Shown here: one piece after another, positions 28,315 through 38,203 of the stretch | Position numbering within the stretch: position 1 is the first letter of the stretch | How the letters are laid out: every line of letters begins with the position of its first letter | Assembly: GCA_021775355.1 (NCBI GenBank) | Contig: JAJFHZ010000034.1 | Location: forward strand, 186,001 to 250,000 | Length of the DNA stretch: 64,000 nucleotides | Reading direction: 5' to 3' | Source: Amylibacter sp. | GTDB taxonomy: Bacteria; Pseudomonadota; Alphaproteobacteria; Rhodobacterales; Rhodobacteraceae | Program-made: the position numbers and the translations under genes | The notes under the pieces: generated by a model | The model's database searches: none | What the model was told of the DNA's origin: nothing | The model's input: the letters and a program-made list of their open reading frames with translations, nothing else

Positions 28315-29136
28315 ATGACTGATAAAACAGAAATAAACCGCGATCCAAACAAGAAAATCGCGAATATCCGCTATGAAACGGAACTGGCCCGATTACAGAT
28401 TGAATTGGTCAAGATGCAGGAATGGATCAAGATCAAAGGTCTGAAAGTCGTGGTCATCTTCGAAGGTCGTGATGCGGCCGGCAAGGGTGGTACCATCAAG
28501 CGGATTACCGAACCGCTGAATTCACGTACCTGCCGCGTTGTGGCACTGCCTGCCCCAACCGAACGCGAACAAACCCAATGGTATTTTCAACGTTATGTGG
28601 CACACCTACCTTCTGCCGGTGAAATGGTGATACTGGACCGCTCATGGTATAATCGTGGCGGGGTTGAACGGGTTATGGGTTTTTGTACGGATGAAGAACA
28701 TCAAGATTTCTTACGCAGCTGCCCCGAATTTGAACGCATGTTGGTGCGTTCGGGTATAATGTTGATAAAATACTGGTTCTCGGTCAGTGATGAAGAACAG
28801 GAACGTCGTTTCCAAAAACGCCTGACCACGCCGACCAAACGTTGGAAATTAAGCCCGATGGATCTGGAGTCGCGCAAGCTGTGGGTGGAATATTCCAAAG
28901 CCAAAGATATCATGTTTGCCCATACGGATATTAAACAGGCACCTTGGTATGTGGTAAACTCGGACGTGAAAAAACATGCGCGGCTGAATTGCATCACTCA
29001 TTTGCTGGGCCAAATCCCCTATGAAGATACAACGCCCGAACCGATTGTGCTGGAAGATCGCCCGCCGCAACAGGGGTATGTGCGCCCACCGATGGGTGAT
29101 CAGACCTTTGTTGAGGAAATCCATCATAAGGTTTAA
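28315..29136 (+). CDS. ppk2: Polyphosphate kinase 2
   Basis: PPK2 transfers phosphate between polyphosphate and nucleotides. The 273 residues form a single P-loop kinase domain with Walker A GRDAAGKGGT (51-60), the basic lid segment around RITEPLNSRTC, and the Walker B-like VILDRSWYNRGGVERVMGF. This is the single-domain form. A GGGGG stretch precedes the ATG. It follows cckA on the same strand by about 105 bases with no clear terminator between. Another polyphosphate-related gene, ppx/gppA, lies at 11565 but is not linked. Confidence 0.94.
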   Translation: MTDKTEINRDPNKKIANIRYETELARLQIELVKMQEWIKIKGLKVVVIFEGRDAAGKGGTIKRITEPLNSRTCRVVALPAPTEREQTQWYFQRYVAHLPSAGEMVILDRSWYNRGGVERVMGFCTDEEHQDFLRSCPEFERMLVRSGIMLIKYWFSVSDEEQERRFQKRLTTPTKRWKLSPMDLESRKLWVEYSKAKDIMFAHTDIKQAPWYVVNSDVKKHARLNCITHLLGQIPYEDTTPEPIVLEDRPPQQGYVRPPMGDQTFVEEIHHKV

Positions 29137-29153
29137 TTCTGTTTTGACGTTTA

Positions 29154-29636
29154 TTAAACTGTGTATCGCTTGGAAACGCGATCAACCAGTGTGCCGTCCA
29201 GAAGCGGGATGTTTTTTGTTATAGAATGGTCTGTAAATCCCATTTTTGAATAATACGCGATGCCTGAAGTGTTGTCTTGGCGGATAGTGGCATTGATACT
29301 GTCTATGCCCAATTGTGCCGCGTGGCGTATTGTGCTGTTGAAAAGGATGCTGCCAACACCTGACTTTGTTGACCCATGTTTTACAAATGTTGTAATGTCT
29401 GCACAGTTTTCGGGAAACCCATCATGATTTTCCAATGCTTGGAATCCCATAAGCATTCCTACACCGTTTTCTGCAACAAAGCAGCAAATATGATCTGCCC
29501 CAGATAGAAAGTAACCCTTGAACTCTTGATGTGAAAGCGGCGTTTCAATTGCCGTGGTGCCTCCAACTCGAATGATTTCATTCAGCAATTTGCATAATTC
29601 AATGACGTCGTCAGGCGATGCGTGCCGAATGATCAT
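29154..29636 (-). CDS. GNAT-family N-acetyltransferase
   Basis: Begins MIIRHASPDDVIELCKLLNEI, a typical GNAT opening. It continues through a central strand (GFQALENHD) and an acetyl-CoA loop region KSGVGSILFNSTIRHA, then NATIRQDNTSGIAYYSKMGF near the end. The ATG at 29636 is chosen by alignment to the fold, although its ribosome site is weak; an ATG at 29696 with GGGGCAAG upstream would add 20 residues. It converges on ppk2 and diverges from the Sel1 gene. The acceptor substrate is unknown; small-molecule or peptide acetylation is possible. Confidence 0.82.
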   Translation of the reverse strand: MIIRHASPDDVIELCKLLNEIIRVGGTTAIETPLSHQEFKGYFLSGADHICCFVAENGVGMLMGFQALENHDGFPENCADITTFVKHGSTKSGVGSILFNSTIRHAAQLGIDSINATIRQDNTSGIAYYSKMGFTDHSITKNIPLLDGTLVDRVSKRYTV

Positions 29637-29784
29637 AAGAGGTAAACCCTGATAGCGAAAAGTTATTATTTTGTGTGTTCGCCTGTCATAAACCATAGCT
29701 TGCCCCAGTGAAATATAATTCACAATGTTTTGCATAAAAACAGGGGTTCTGTGTACTATGGCTGAAATTGAAAAGGAATTAGTT

Positions 29785-31176
29785 ATGACGCCGTTCCCCA
29801 AAGTCCTGCTGTTAACGGCCCTTATCGGCCTATCCCCCCTTGCGGTCTTTACTGGCCCTTTTGAGGATGGGGTGAATGCGTATAACGCAAAGGATTATGC
29901 GGGGGCGGAAGCCCTGTACCGCAAAGCGGCGACTGAAGGGCATATCAAAGCCCAGCATAATATGGGGCACCTCTATGAAAACGGGTTTGGCGTAGAGCAA
30001 TCCTACGAACAGGCGGCAAGCTGGTACAGCAAAGCGGCGGCACAGGGGTTTTCATTGTCTCAATACGCTTTGGGGCTTTTATATGAAGATGGTAATGGCG
30101 TTGCACAGTCAGATGAACTGGCCGCCTATTGGTATGAAAAAGCCGCAGATCAGGGGATAGCAGGTGCCCAGTTGAAACTGGGGTGGCTTTATGATGGCGG
30201 GAAGGGCGTGCCGCAATCCAGTGAACTGGCCGTGCATTGGTATCAAAAAGCGGCGGATCAGGGTTTAGTATATGCGCAATCTTCGCTTGGCGATGCTTAC
30301 TGGCGCGGGAAGGGTATTGCGCAGGATTCTGAACAGGCAATGTACTGGTATGAAAAAGCCGCTGGGCAGGGCCACCTTACAGCATTGTATGATATTATAA
30401 GGATCTATGAACACGGGGAAGGTGGCATTCCGCAGTCCGATGAAAAAGCGTTATACTGGGCCCAAAAAGGGGCGGATCTGGGGCATGCCGGTGCCCAAAG
30501 CAGCCTTGCAGGTTACTATGCCGAAGGAAAAGGGGTGGCGCAATCTTATGAGCAAGCGGCATATTGGTACGAAAAATTTGCAGATGGGATGATTTCCACA
30601 TTTAAATATCGCCTTGGGCTGCAATTTGAAGAAGGGGATAGGGTTCCCCAATCTTATGAAAAAGCGGCAAAATGGTATGAAAAAGCTGCTGATCGTGGCT
30701 CGGAAAAGGGCCAGTATCGTTTGGGTATTCTTTATGAGACAGGCAAAGGTGTTGCGCAGTCTTATGAAAAAGCGGCGGAGCTTTATAAAGAGATTTGGGA
30801 TATTCCTGATGCCGATTACCGTCTGGGGGTTCTTTATGTGAATGGAACTGGGGTGGCGCAATCTTATAAACAGGCCGCAGAATTATTTGAAGATGTTGCA
30901 CGTGCAGATGGGCGCCAAGCCACGGCTAGGTACCGTCTGGCCAATCTGTATGTGGCAGGCAAAGGTGTTACACAGTCCTATGAACAATCGGCGAAATGGT
31001 TCCGCGAGGCTGCGGTTTTGGGAAATGTGGGCGCGCAATATGCGTTGGCGCAGCAATATTACCATGGGCACGGGGTTGAAAAATCCTATGACAAAACGGT
31101 TATCTGGTTGAAAAAAGCGGCTGAATCCGATTACGGGCCAGCCAAAAAGGCATTGAAACGGTTTGGTGTTGAATAG
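29785..31176 (+). CDS. Secreted Sel1-repeat protein
   Basis: A signal peptide (about residues 1-22) is followed by GPFEDGVNAYNAKDYAGAEALYRKAA and some ten to twelve Sel1-like repeats of about 36 residues, the last ending KKAAESDYGPAKKALKRFG. The 463-residue solenoid is a protein-protein interaction scaffold, probably periplasmic. The ATG at 29785 has AAGGA seven bases upstream; earlier in-frame ATGs lack one. The downstream gene at 31284 is a shorter paralogue. Family relatives act in envelope signalling, exopolysaccharide regulation and host contact; which applies here is unknown. Confidence 0.9.
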   Translation: MTPFPKVLLLTALIGLSPLAVFTGPFEDGVNAYNAKDYAGAEALYRKAATEGHIKAQHNMGHLYENGFGVEQSYEQAASWYSKAAAQGFSLSQYALGLLYEDGNGVAQSDELAAYWYEKAADQGIAGAQLKLGWLYDGGKGVPQSSELAVHWYQKAADQGLVYAQSSLGDAYWRGKGIAQDSEQAMYWYEKAAGQGHLTALYDIIRIYEHGEGGIPQSDEKALYWAQKGADLGHAGAQSSLAGYYAEGKGVAQSYEQAAYWYEKFADGMISTFKYRLGLQFEEGDRVPQSYEKAAKWYEKAADRGSEKGQYRLGILYETGKGVAQSYEKAAELYKEIWDIPDADYRLGVLYVNGTGVAQSYKQAAELFEDVARADGRQATARYRLANLYVAGKGVTQSYEQSAKWFREAAVLGNVGAQYALAQQYYHGHGVEKSYDKTVIWLKKAAESDYGPAKKALKRFGVE

Positions 31177-31283
31177 CGGTTTGATTGCATAAGAGCTTGT
31201 TGATCCGAAATATTTGGCTCTTGTTGGCTTTGCAAAACGTGTGGTTGCCATATATTATTTGCGTGAATTACAAGGTTTAGAAT

Positions 31284-31817
31284 ATGAAATCTTTTTTCAA
31301 AGCTACACTGATAATCATGTTTGCAGGAATATGCGCTATCTGCCCGGTTGCAGTTCTTGCCGGCCCGTTTGAAGATGGGGTGAAAGCATATGATACTGGA
31401 GATTATGAAAAAGCTACCGCTTTATATCGTCAGGCGGCGGATGCGGGGCATGCTATGGCCCAATACCGTCTTGGTGTACTTTATATTAACGGGCAAGGGG
31501 TTCCACAATCTGATGAAAAGGCGGCCGCATTGTTTCGCAAAGCCGCAGATCAAGGGTTAGGCCACGCCCAGTATTCATTGGGTGTGCTTTATCAAAGAGG
31601 GCGCGGTGTTCCGAAGTCAAAACAGCAGGCCGCAGAATTATTTCGTGTTGCCGCAGATCAGAATATACCAGAGGCACAATATGCGTTGGCCTTTTTGTTT
31701 TTTTATGGCCAAGGCGTGCCTCAATCAAAAGAGATCGCTATTATGTGGTTGAAAAAAGCCGCGGCATTGGGGGATTTTTCCGCGCAAGCCCAATTAAAAC
31801 AACTTGGCATTCAATGA
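31284..31817 (+). CDS. Short secreted Sel1-repeat protein, paralogue of the preceding gene
   Basis: The 177 residues comprise a signal peptide (about 1-26, cut near VLAG), the same opening GPFEDGVKAYDTGDYEKAT as the gene at 29785, and four Sel1 repeats. The matching mature N-termini show the two arose by tandem duplication, with repeat number then changed. It lies about 105 bases downstream on the same strand. Interaction partners are unknown. Confidence 0.88.
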   Translation: MKSFFKATLIIMFAGICAICPVAVLAGPFEDGVKAYDTGDYEKATALYRQAADAGHAMAQYRLGVLYINGQGVPQSDEKAAALFRKAADQGLGHAQYSLGVLYQRGRGVPKSKQQAAELFRVAADQNIPEAQYALAFLFFYGQGVPQSKEIAIMWLKKAAALGDFSAQAQLKQLGIQ

Positions 31818-31822
31818 TGGCC

Positions 31823-31837
31823 TTAAGAGCTTCTTAA
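31823..31837. promoter_or_regulatory. CtrA-like box upstream of recA
   Basis: TTAA-GAGCTTC-TTAA matches the TTAA-N7-TTAA CtrA consensus exactly. It lies just after the Sel1 gene stop and about 190 bases before the recA start. It could equally be chance in AT-rich DNA. Confidence 0.35.
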
Positions 31838-31963
31838 CCAAAAATATTTACAGTAATTATAGTAAGCAATCCGGTGTGGTTTTAGCACTGAATTCCTTGT
31901 TGAAAAGTAGAAGTGTAAAAAATCTCTTGATATGTTCCCCTTTTGGTCTCATAAGGTTAGCAG

Positions 31964-31978
31964 GAACATAAATAGAAC
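31964..31978 (-). promoter_or_regulatory. LexA-binding SOS box of recA
   Basis: GAAC-ATAAATA-GAAC reads GTTC-N7-GTTC on the other strand, the alphaproteobacterial SOS box, without mismatch. It ends 49 bases before the recA ATG. The same element stands before lexA at 59603. Confidence 0.85.
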
Positions 31979-32027
31979 AAACCAGTCGTTGTCGCTAGGG
32001 CCACGATATGAAATAAAGGGTGAAAAT

Positions 32028-33119
32028 ATGGGCGCGACTTTACTAGATATGAACGATAAAAAAACAATGGATAAGCAAAAAGCACTAGAAGCGGCTTTGG
32101 GCCAGATTGAACGCCAGTTCGGCAAAGGTTCAGTTATGAAACTGGGTCAGGATAATCCGGCACTGGATATCGATGCCACCTCAACAGGATCTTTGGGATT
32201 GGATATTGCGTTGGGCATAGGTGGGCTGCCAAAGGGCCGTATCATTGAAATTTACGGGCCGGAAAGCTCCGGTAAAACCACGTTGGCATTGCACGCGATT
32301 GCCGAAGCCCAAAAAACGGGTGGTATTTGCGCCTTTGTCGATGCGGAACATGCGCTTGACCCGGTTTATGCCAAAAATCTGGGCGTGGATCTGGATGAAT
32401 TGCTGATCTCACAACCCGATGCGGGCGAACAGGCCCTGGAAATTACCGATACATTGGTGCGTTCGGGTGCCGTTTCCATGGTCGTCGTCGATTCGGTGGC
32501 TGCCTTAACCCCCAAGGCAGAGCTTGAGGGCGATATGGGCGATCATCAGGTAGGCGCACAAGCACGTCTAATGTCGCAAGCCATGCGCAAACTGACGGGA
32601 TCAATTTCAAAGTCAGGCTGCATGGTGATTTTTATTAACCAGATCCGTATGAAAATCGGCGTAATGTTCGGCTCGCCCGAAACCACGTCCGGTGGCAATG
32701 CGCTGAAGTTCTATTCATCTGTACGCCTTGATATTCGCCGCATCGGTGCGATCAAAGACCGTGACGAAGTTGTCGGCAACCAGACTCGTGTTAAAATTGT
32801 GAAAAACAAAGTGGCACCGCCCTTTAAGCAGGTCGAATTTGACATCATGTACGGCCAGGGAATTTCCAAACGCGGTGAATTGATTGATCTGGGCGTGAAG
32901 GCCGGTTTGGTTGAAAAGTCCGGTTCGTGGTTTTCCTACGGCGATCAACGTATTGGGCAGGGGCGGGAGAATGCCAAGACCTATCTGAAAGAAAATCCAC
33001 GCATGGCGCTCGATATAGAAGATAAAATTCGGGCAGCCCACGGACTGGATTTTGATATGTCGGTTGAGGAAGCTAAACTGGCCAAAAAAGATGACGACGA
33101 CGCGGTCGTGGAACTGTAA
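32028..33119 (+). CDS. recA: Recombinase A
   Basis: Forms filaments on single-stranded DNA, catalyses strand exchange and triggers LexA self-cleavage. The 363-residue protein has Walker A GPESSGKT (77-84), the MAW-like and loop L1/L2 regions, and an acidic tail ending DDDDAVVEL. An upstream in-frame ATG at 31932 would overlap the SOS box; the ATG at 32028 has AAGGG seven bases before it and the family N-terminus. A perfect SOS box lies upstream and a hairpin follows the stop. Confidence 0.98.
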   Translation: MGATLLDMNDKKTMDKQKALEAALGQIERQFGKGSVMKLGQDNPALDIDATSTGSLGLDIALGIGGLPKGRIIEIYGPESSGKTTLALHAIAEAQKTGGICAFVDAEHALDPVYAKNLGVDLDELLISQPDAGEQALEITDTLVRSGAVSMVVVDSVAALTPKAELEGDMGDHQVGAQARLMSQAMRKLTGSISKSGCMVIFINQIRMKIGVMFGSPETTSGGNALKFYSSVRLDIRRIGAIKDRDEVVGNQTRVKIVKNKVAPPFKQVEFDIMYGQGISKRGELIDLGVKAGLVEKSGSWFSYGDQRIGQGRENAKTYLKENPRMALDIEDKIRAAHGLDFDMSVEEAKLAKKDDDDAVVEL

Positions 33120-33125
33120 GTGTGA

Positions 33126-33164
33126 ATATTTTCAGGTCATGATGAAATCACGGCCTGAAAATAT
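33126..33164. terminator. Hairpin after recA
   Basis: A perfect 11-base inverted repeat, ATATTTTCAGG and CCTGAAAATAT, is separated by 17 bases and starts six bases after the recA stop. The AT-rich ends give T-rich flanks on both strands, so it may terminate in both directions. Confidence 0.5.
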
Positions 33165-33174
33165 CTGTATCAAC

Positions 33175-33372
33175 TTATTGTTTTTGCAGCTCAATCTTAC
33201 CCGTATTAAGGCCGCTTAGCGATCCTTTTAGCCAGTAAAAACCATTAAGGTTATTCATATAAAATTCCCCTACGATAATAAGCGTTTCTTGATAAAGATT
33301 ATCGGGCAGCGCTTTAAGTATTCTGCCAATATATGTCGCGGACAGAGAACCGGTTTCGTAAAAAATCTTCAA
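33175..33372 (-). CDS. Possible small protein or gene remnant
   Basis: A 65-codon frame that opens just after a stop and has only a TTG as upstream start; the first ATG is at codon 38. The translation (ending KGSLSGLNTGKIELQKQ) looks coherent and soluble but matches no family I know. It sits between the recA hairpin and the LysE gene. It may be the 3' end of a truncated gene. Confidence 0.25.
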   Translation of the reverse strand: MKIFYETGSLSATYIGRILKALPDNLYQETLIIVGEFYMNNLNGFYWLKGSLSGLNTGKIELQKQ

Positions 33373-33434
33373 AAAGCTTTACAGCGCACAAAAATGATGG
33401 CTTCACTTTGGTTGTGTAATTTTAGGAGAAAATA

Positions 33435-34067
33435 ATGGATATAAGTCTTTGGCTGACATTCGTTGCCGCATCAATCGTGTTGCTGATCATTCCGGGTCCG
33501 ACAATTCTGTTGGTGTTAAGCTACGCCTTAAGTCAGGGCCGGACAGTTGCCTTGGCAACGGCCGCCGGGGTTGCCCTTGGTGATTTTATCGCAATGAGCG
33601 CGTCATTACTGGGGCTTGGCGCTTTGGTTCTGGCCTCGGCTGAGCTATTCATCATTTTGAAATGGATCGGGGCAGGGTATCTGATTTATCTGGGCATAAA
33701 ACTTTACCGTAGTGCGGCAGGGGCAAGCCTTGCGGATTTAACTGCGAAGTCTGCCTTGCCTGCGCGCGGTGTGTTCGGTCACGCAGCCACTGTGACGGCA
33801 CTTAATCCCAAATCCATCGTGTTCTTTATCGCATTTGTTCCGCAATTCATCCGCACCGAAAGTCCGTTATTGCCGCAATTCATTATTTTGATCTTAACCT
33901 TTGTTGGCCTTGCGACCCTTAACGTACTGGCTTACGCATTACTTGCAGATCGTTTGCGCGCGCGCATTGCACGCCCTTCGGTTATCGCAGGCCTATCTCG
34001 CATTGGCGGTTGTGCCTTGATTGCAATGGGTGTCGTTACGGTTATGTTCAGACGCGCGGCTGCATGA
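33435..34067 (+). CDS. LysE/RhtB-family amino acid exporter
   Basis: A 210-residue membrane protein with about six hydrophobic segments. The opening WLTFVAASIVLLIIPGPTIL contains the family PGP motif, followed by GRTVALATAAGVALGDF and the TALNPKSIVFFIAF segment. Members export basic or neutral amino acids and homoserine lactone-like compounds. An AGGAG ribosome site precedes the ATG. Its stop overlaps the MOSC gene start (ATGA), so the two are coupled. The exported substrate is not known. Confidence 0.92.
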   Translation: MDISLWLTFVAASIVLLIIPGPTILLVLSYALSQGRTVALATAAGVALGDFIAMSASLLGLGALVLASAELFIILKWIGAGYLIYLGIKLYRSAAGASLADLTAKSALPARGVFGHAATVTALNPKSIVFFIAFVPQFIRTESPLLPQFIILILTFVGLATLNVLAYALLADRLRARIARPSVIAGLSRIGGCALIAMGVVTVMFRRAAA

Positions 34068-34627
34068 TACACGATGATATGAAACAAGTTACATTGGCAG
34101 AATTGCAAGTCGCGCTGCCGGATGTTTTGGCAGCCCCCAAAGACAACGCCCCGATTGAACAGTTGTGTTTGCGCCCTGATTTCGGCGAACGCAACTTCGT
34201 CGATAAAATGCAACTGACCCGTGAATTCGGTATCCCCGGCGAGCGCTGGAATTATGCACCGTGGCTAAAGCTGGGCAACGGCAAGGCCGACCCGCGTATT
34301 CAGGTTTCCATTCTAGGAACGCGGGTGTTGGATTTGGTTTGGCGGGATAGGGTGAATACACCGCACCCCGGCGATAGTTTTATGGCCGATATGGATTTTT
34401 CCGAAACGAATATGCCGGCGGGAACATTGCTGAATATCGGTAGCGCCACTTTGCGCGTTACCGACAAATTCAATGATGCTTGTGTGAAGTGGAAAGTGCG
34501 CTACGGTAAGGACGCCAAAGACTGGGTTGTGATACCGGAAAATATCCGCCATCGCTTGCGCGGGGCGCTATGTGAAGTTGTGCGTGACGGCTGGGTGAAA
34601 ACCGGTGATTTGATCCAAAAGGCTTAA
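34064..34627 (+). CDS. MOSC-domain protein
   Basis: MOSC domains bind the molybdenum cofactor or act in sulfur transfer to it. In 187 residues the protein shows the domain order LRPDFGERNFVDKMQLT, VSILGTRVLDLVWRD, PAGTLLNIGSATLRVTDKF and a conserved Cys in NDACVKWKVRYG, followed by a helical C-terminus. The ATG at 34064 overlaps the LysE stop; an ATG at 34079 is possible. Molybdopterin genes moeA and moaC lie far away at 59709-61372. Domain call is probable but the sequence is divergent. Confidence 0.72.
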   Translation: MIHDDMKQVTLAELQVALPDVLAAPKDNAPIEQLCLRPDFGERNFVDKMQLTREFGIPGERWNYAPWLKLGNGKADPRIQVSILGTRVLDLVWRDRVNTPHPGDSFMADMDFSETNMPAGTLLNIGSATLRVTDKFNDACVKWKVRYGKDAKDWVVIPENIRHRLRGALCEVVRDGWVKTGDLIQKA

Positions 34628-34690
34628 GCCTGTGGACACCTTCCAAACCCTTGGCTAAAACGCATTAAACTACTTTAGCGGAATAGCCAG

Positions 34691-37348
34691 ATGACCAGTG
34701 TAAACGACATTCGTTCAACCTTTTTGAACTTCTTTGACAAGAACGACCATCAGATCGTTGACAGCTCGCCCCTTGTGCCGCGCAACGATCCGACTTTGAT
34801 GTTTGTGAATTCAGGTATGGTGCAATTCAAGAACCTGTTCACGGGTCAGGAAAAACGCGACTATGTCCGCGCGACATCGGCACAAAAATGTGTGCGCGCC
34901 GGCGGTAAGCACAATGATTTGGACAATGTCGGTTACACGGCACGCCACCATACGTTTTTCGAAATGCTGGGCAATTTTTCCTTTGGTAATTATTTCAAGG
35001 AACAGGCGATCATGTACGCGTGGGATCTGATCACCAAGGATTTTGGCATTGATAAAAATCGTCTTTATGTCACGGTTTATCATACCGATGATGAAGCGGC
35101 AGGCATCTGGAAGAAATACGCAGGCTTGCCTGATGATCGCATTATTCGCATTGCTACGGACGACAATTTTTGGCGCATGGGGCCAACGGGCCCTTGTGGT
35201 CCGTGTACCGAGATTTTCTATGACCATGGGGATCATATCTGGGGTGGACCGCCCGGAAGCCCGGAAGAAGATGGTGATCGGTTTATCGAGATTTGGAACC
35301 TTGTTTTCATGCAAAATGAACAATTCGCCGACGGCACAATGGTGCCGCTGGATATGCAATCGATCGATACCGGCATGGGGCTGGAACGGATTGCTGCCCT
35401 GTTGCAAGGCAGCCACGACAATTACGATACCGACCTGTTCAAAGACCTGATAGAAGCGTCGGCGCAGGCCACGGGTGTAGAACCATATGGTGACATGAAT
35501 GTCAGCCACCGCGTAATTGCGGATCATCTGCGGTCAACTTCGTTTCTGATTGCCGACGGTGTTTTGCCATCAAATGAGGGGCGCGGTTATGTGCTGCGCC
35601 GTATCATGCGCCGTGCCATGCGTCATGCGCATCTTTTGGGGGCAAAAGACCCCGTGATGCACCGACTTGTACCGGCTTTGGTGAAGCAGATGGGGCAGGC
35701 CTATCCTGAGCTTAGCCAAGGTCAGGCCATGATTGAGGAAACATTATTGCTGGAAGAAACCCGTTTTAAAACCACGTTGGATCGCGGTTTGAAGCTATTG
35801 GAAGATGAAGTTGCCGATCTTGAAACGGGTGGCTCATTACCGGGTGCGGCTGCTTTCAAACTATATGATACTTACGGTTTCCCACTGGATTTAACCCAAG
35901 ACGCGTTGCGTGAAAAAGGGCTTACCGTGGACACGGACGGTTTCAATGCAGCCATGGATGAACAAAAGGCCAAAGCGCGTGCCGCATGGTCCGGCTCGGG
36001 CGATGCTGCGGATGAAAGCATCTGGTATGATGTGGCAGAAGAGCAGGGCGTAACCGAGTTTTTGGGTTATGACACTGAAATTGCCGAAGGGCAAATTATG
36101 GCTGTTGTTGCGGATGGGGCATTGGTTGATGCCGCAGGCAAAGGTACGGCTGTGCAAGTTGTGCTGAACCAAACACCGTTTTACGCGGAAAGCGGCGGGC
36201 AGATCGGTGACAAGGGCGTGTTGAAAACCGATACGGCCACTGTGAATATTTCCGATGTCAAGAACAAGGCTGGCGTATTCGTGCATGTCGGCGAAGTGGT
36301 TTCCGGTGAACTGAAAAAAGGTGCTGCGGCTGAATTGCAGGTCGATCATGCACGGCGTTCAGCCATTCGCAACAGCCACTCGGCTACGCATCTTTTGAAT
36401 GAAGCCTTGCGTGAAGCATTGGGTGATCATGTGGCACAGCGTGGGTCACTGAATGCGGCCGACCGTTTGCGGTTCGATTTTAGCCATTCCAAAGCGATGA
36501 CTGAAAACGAAATTGCAAATGTCGAGGCTGAGGTAAACCTATATATTCGCCAAAATTCCAAAGTGGAAACACGTATTATGACGCCTGATGATGCGCGTGA
36601 TTTGGGTGCACAGGCGTTGTTTGGTGAAAAATATGGTGACGAAGTACGCGTGGTTTCCATGGGTATGCAGGACGGTTCAAATAAAGGTTTGGACAAAAAC
36701 ACATACTCACTGGAACTTTGCGGCGGCACACACGTTAATCAGTTAGGTGAAATCGGATTGTTTGCCTTGCTGGGCGAAAGCGCATCAGCATCGGGTGTGC
36801 GCCGGATTGAAGCCCTGACAGGACAAGAAGCGCTAAACCACTTGGCTAGCCAGTCGGCTACATTGGCGGGAATTGCGGGAACATTGAAAGCCAAACCGGA
36901 AGATGTGGCGACCCGCGTGCAGGCCTTGCTTGATGACCGTAAAGCCTTGCAAAACGAAGTGGCTGAGTTGCGCCGCGCGGTTGCAATGAGTGGCGGCAGT
37001 GGCCAATCTGCGGATGCGGTTGATGTGGGCGGCGTACCATTCTTTGCGCAGGTGCTGAAAGACGTGCCCGGCAAGGATTTACGCGGGTTGATCGATGAAC
37101 ATAAAACCCGCCTTGGCTCTGCTGTGATTTTACTTATTTCCGATGCGGGCGGCAAAGCGGCGGTGGCCGCAGGGGTGACAGATGATCTGACGGATAATGT
37201 CAGTGCGGTGGATATTGTAAAAGCGGCCGCCGCAGAACTCGGCGGTAAAGGCGGCGGAGGCCGCGCGGATATGGCACAAGCGGGTGGGGCGGATGCAACA
37301 CGTGCAGAACAAGCGGTTGAGGCTGCAAAAAATATTTTAGGAGATTAG
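34691..37348 (+). CDS. alaS: Alanine--tRNA ligase
   Basis: Charges tRNA-Ala. The 885-residue protein has the class II catalytic core (about 1-440, with [14 protein letters not shown] and the motif 3 region [13 protein letters not shown]), the editing domain with [11 protein letters not shown] and CGGTHV zinc ligands, and a C-terminal oligomerisation/C-Ala region ending in a Gly-rich segment. It follows the MOSC gene by about 60 bases and is followed by the DUF1330 gene three bases after its stop. Confidence 0.98.
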   Translation: MTSVNDIRSTFLNFFDKNDHQIVDSSPLVPRNDPTLMFVNSGMVQFKNLFTGQEKRDYVRATSAQKCVRAGGKHNDLDNVGYTARHHTFFEMLGNFSFGNYFKEQAIMYAWDLITKDFGIDKNRLYVTVYHTDDEAAGIWKKYAGLPDDRIIRIATDDNFWRMGPTGPCGPCTEIFYDHGDHIWGGPPGSPEEDGDRFIEIWNLVFMQNEQFADGTMVPLDMQSIDTGMGLERIAALLQGSHDNYDTDLFKDLIEASAQATGVEPYGDMNVSHRVIADHLRSTSFLIADGVLPSNEGRGYVLRRIMRRAMRHAHLLGAKDPVMHRLVPALVKQMGQAYPELSQGQAMIEETLLLEETRFKTTLDRGLKLLEDEVADLETGGSLPGAAAFKLYDTYGFPLDLTQDALREKGLTVDTDGFNAAMDEQKAKARAAWSGSGDAADESIWYDVAEEQGVTEFLGYDTEIAEGQIMAVVADGALVDAAGKGTAVQVVLNQTPFYAESGGQIGDKGVLKTDTATVNISDVKNKAGVFVHVGEVVSGELKKGAAAELQVDHARRSAIRNSHSATHLLNEALREALGDHVAQRGSLNAADRLRFDFSHSKAMTENEIANVEAEVNLYIRQNSKVETRIMTPDDARDLGAQALFGEKYGDEVRVVSMGMQDGSNKGLDKNTYSLELCGGTHVNQLGEIGLFALLGESASASGVRRIEALTGQEALNHLASQSATLAGIAGTLKAKPEDVATRVQALLDDRKALQNEVAELRRAVAMSGGSGQSADAVDVGGVPFFAQVLKDVPGKDLRGLIDEHKTRLGSAVILLISDAGGKAAVAAGVTDDLTDNVSAVDIVKAAAAELGGKGGGGRADMAQAGGADATRAEQAVEAAKNILGD

Positions 37349-37351
37349 ACA

Positions 37352-37642
37352 ATGGTAGCTTATTGCATGGTGCATATCGATGTGCATAACGACGAAGAAT
37401 ACGCGAAATATGCGGCTTTGGCGGGACCTGCCGTGGCCAAATACGGTGGTGAATTTCTGGCACGTGGCGGTAAAGCCATATCCAAAGAAGGGCCGGAACG
37501 TGCGCGTAACGTTATAATTCGTTTCAAGGATATTGAAACAGCGGAAACATTTTATGATGGCCCGGAGTACCAAGAAGCATTGCGTTTTGCCCTGGCTGAA
37601 GGTGTCTCGACACGCGAATATACTATCGTTGAAGGTCTATAA
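37352..37642 (+). CDS. DUF1330-domain protein
   Basis: A 96-residue dimeric alpha-beta barrel protein with the family opening YCMVHIDVHNDEEYAKYAALAGP and the PERARNVIIRFKDIETAETFYDGPEYQEAL segment. An AGGAG ribosome site precedes the ATG, and it begins three bases after the alaS stop, suggesting read-through transcription. Its 3' end overlaps the convergent Lrp gene by six bases. Function in the family is unknown. Confidence 0.9.
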   Translation: MVAYCMVHIDVHNDEEYAKYAALAGPAVAKYGGEFLARGGKAISKEGPERARNVIIRFKDIETAETFYDGPEYQEALRFALAEGVSTREYTIVEGL

Positions 37643-38092
37643 CGGCAGTGCTGTCGTTTCTTTGATCTGTTCCATAACGAAGCTGGCTGACACATCTGCC
37701 AGCTTTATACGTTTGATCAGGCGTTGGTAAAATCGGTCATATGCGGGCATGTCCGTGACTTGGGCGCGGATCAGATAATCCAGATCACCGCTCATTCGGT
37801 ACGCGCCCAGGATCTCTGGCATACTGCGGGTGGCATCGGCAAATTTTTTCAGCCAGTCGGGATCATGTTGATTGGTTCGTACCGAGATGAAAACGGTTAG
37901 CCCCAGATCAAGCTTATCAGCATCCAGTATAACAACGCGAGAGGTGATGATACCTGCGTCTGTCAGGTTTTTAACTCTGCGCCAACACGCGTTGCGTGAC
38001 AGCCCTACGACATCCCCCAAATCTTCTAGGCTAAGGGAAGCGTCTTGTTGCAATTTTTGCAATATTTGGCAGTCTATGTGATCAATTTCCAT
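37637..38092 (-). CDS. Lrp/AsnC-family transcriptional regulator
   Basis: A 151-residue regulator. The N-terminal winged helix begins DHIDCQILQKLQQDASLSLEDLGDVVGLSRNACWRRVKNL (about 3-42), and an RAM/AsnC effector domain follows with DLDYLIRAQVTDMPAYDRFYQ. Such proteins form octamers and sense amino acids. No clear ribosome site precedes the ATG. It diverges from the DUF6356 gene across about 110 bases. Likely autoregulated; target genes unknown. Confidence 0.92.
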   Translation of the reverse strand: MEIDHIDCQILQKLQQDASLSLEDLGDVVGLSRNACWRRVKNLTDAGIITSRVVILDADKLDLGLTVFISVRTNQHDPDWLKKFADATRSMPEILGAYRMSGDLDYLIRAQVTDMPAYDRFYQRLIKRIKLADVSASFVMEQIKETTALPL

Positions 38093-38203
38093 AATTTAAC
38101 TGTATATTAGGATTTTTTCACAATAAAGAAGAAAATAAGAATATCTTTGGGATGTATGCTCGTACGCGTTTTGGTAGTTTTCCCGAAACAAAGGGGTACT
38201 GAT

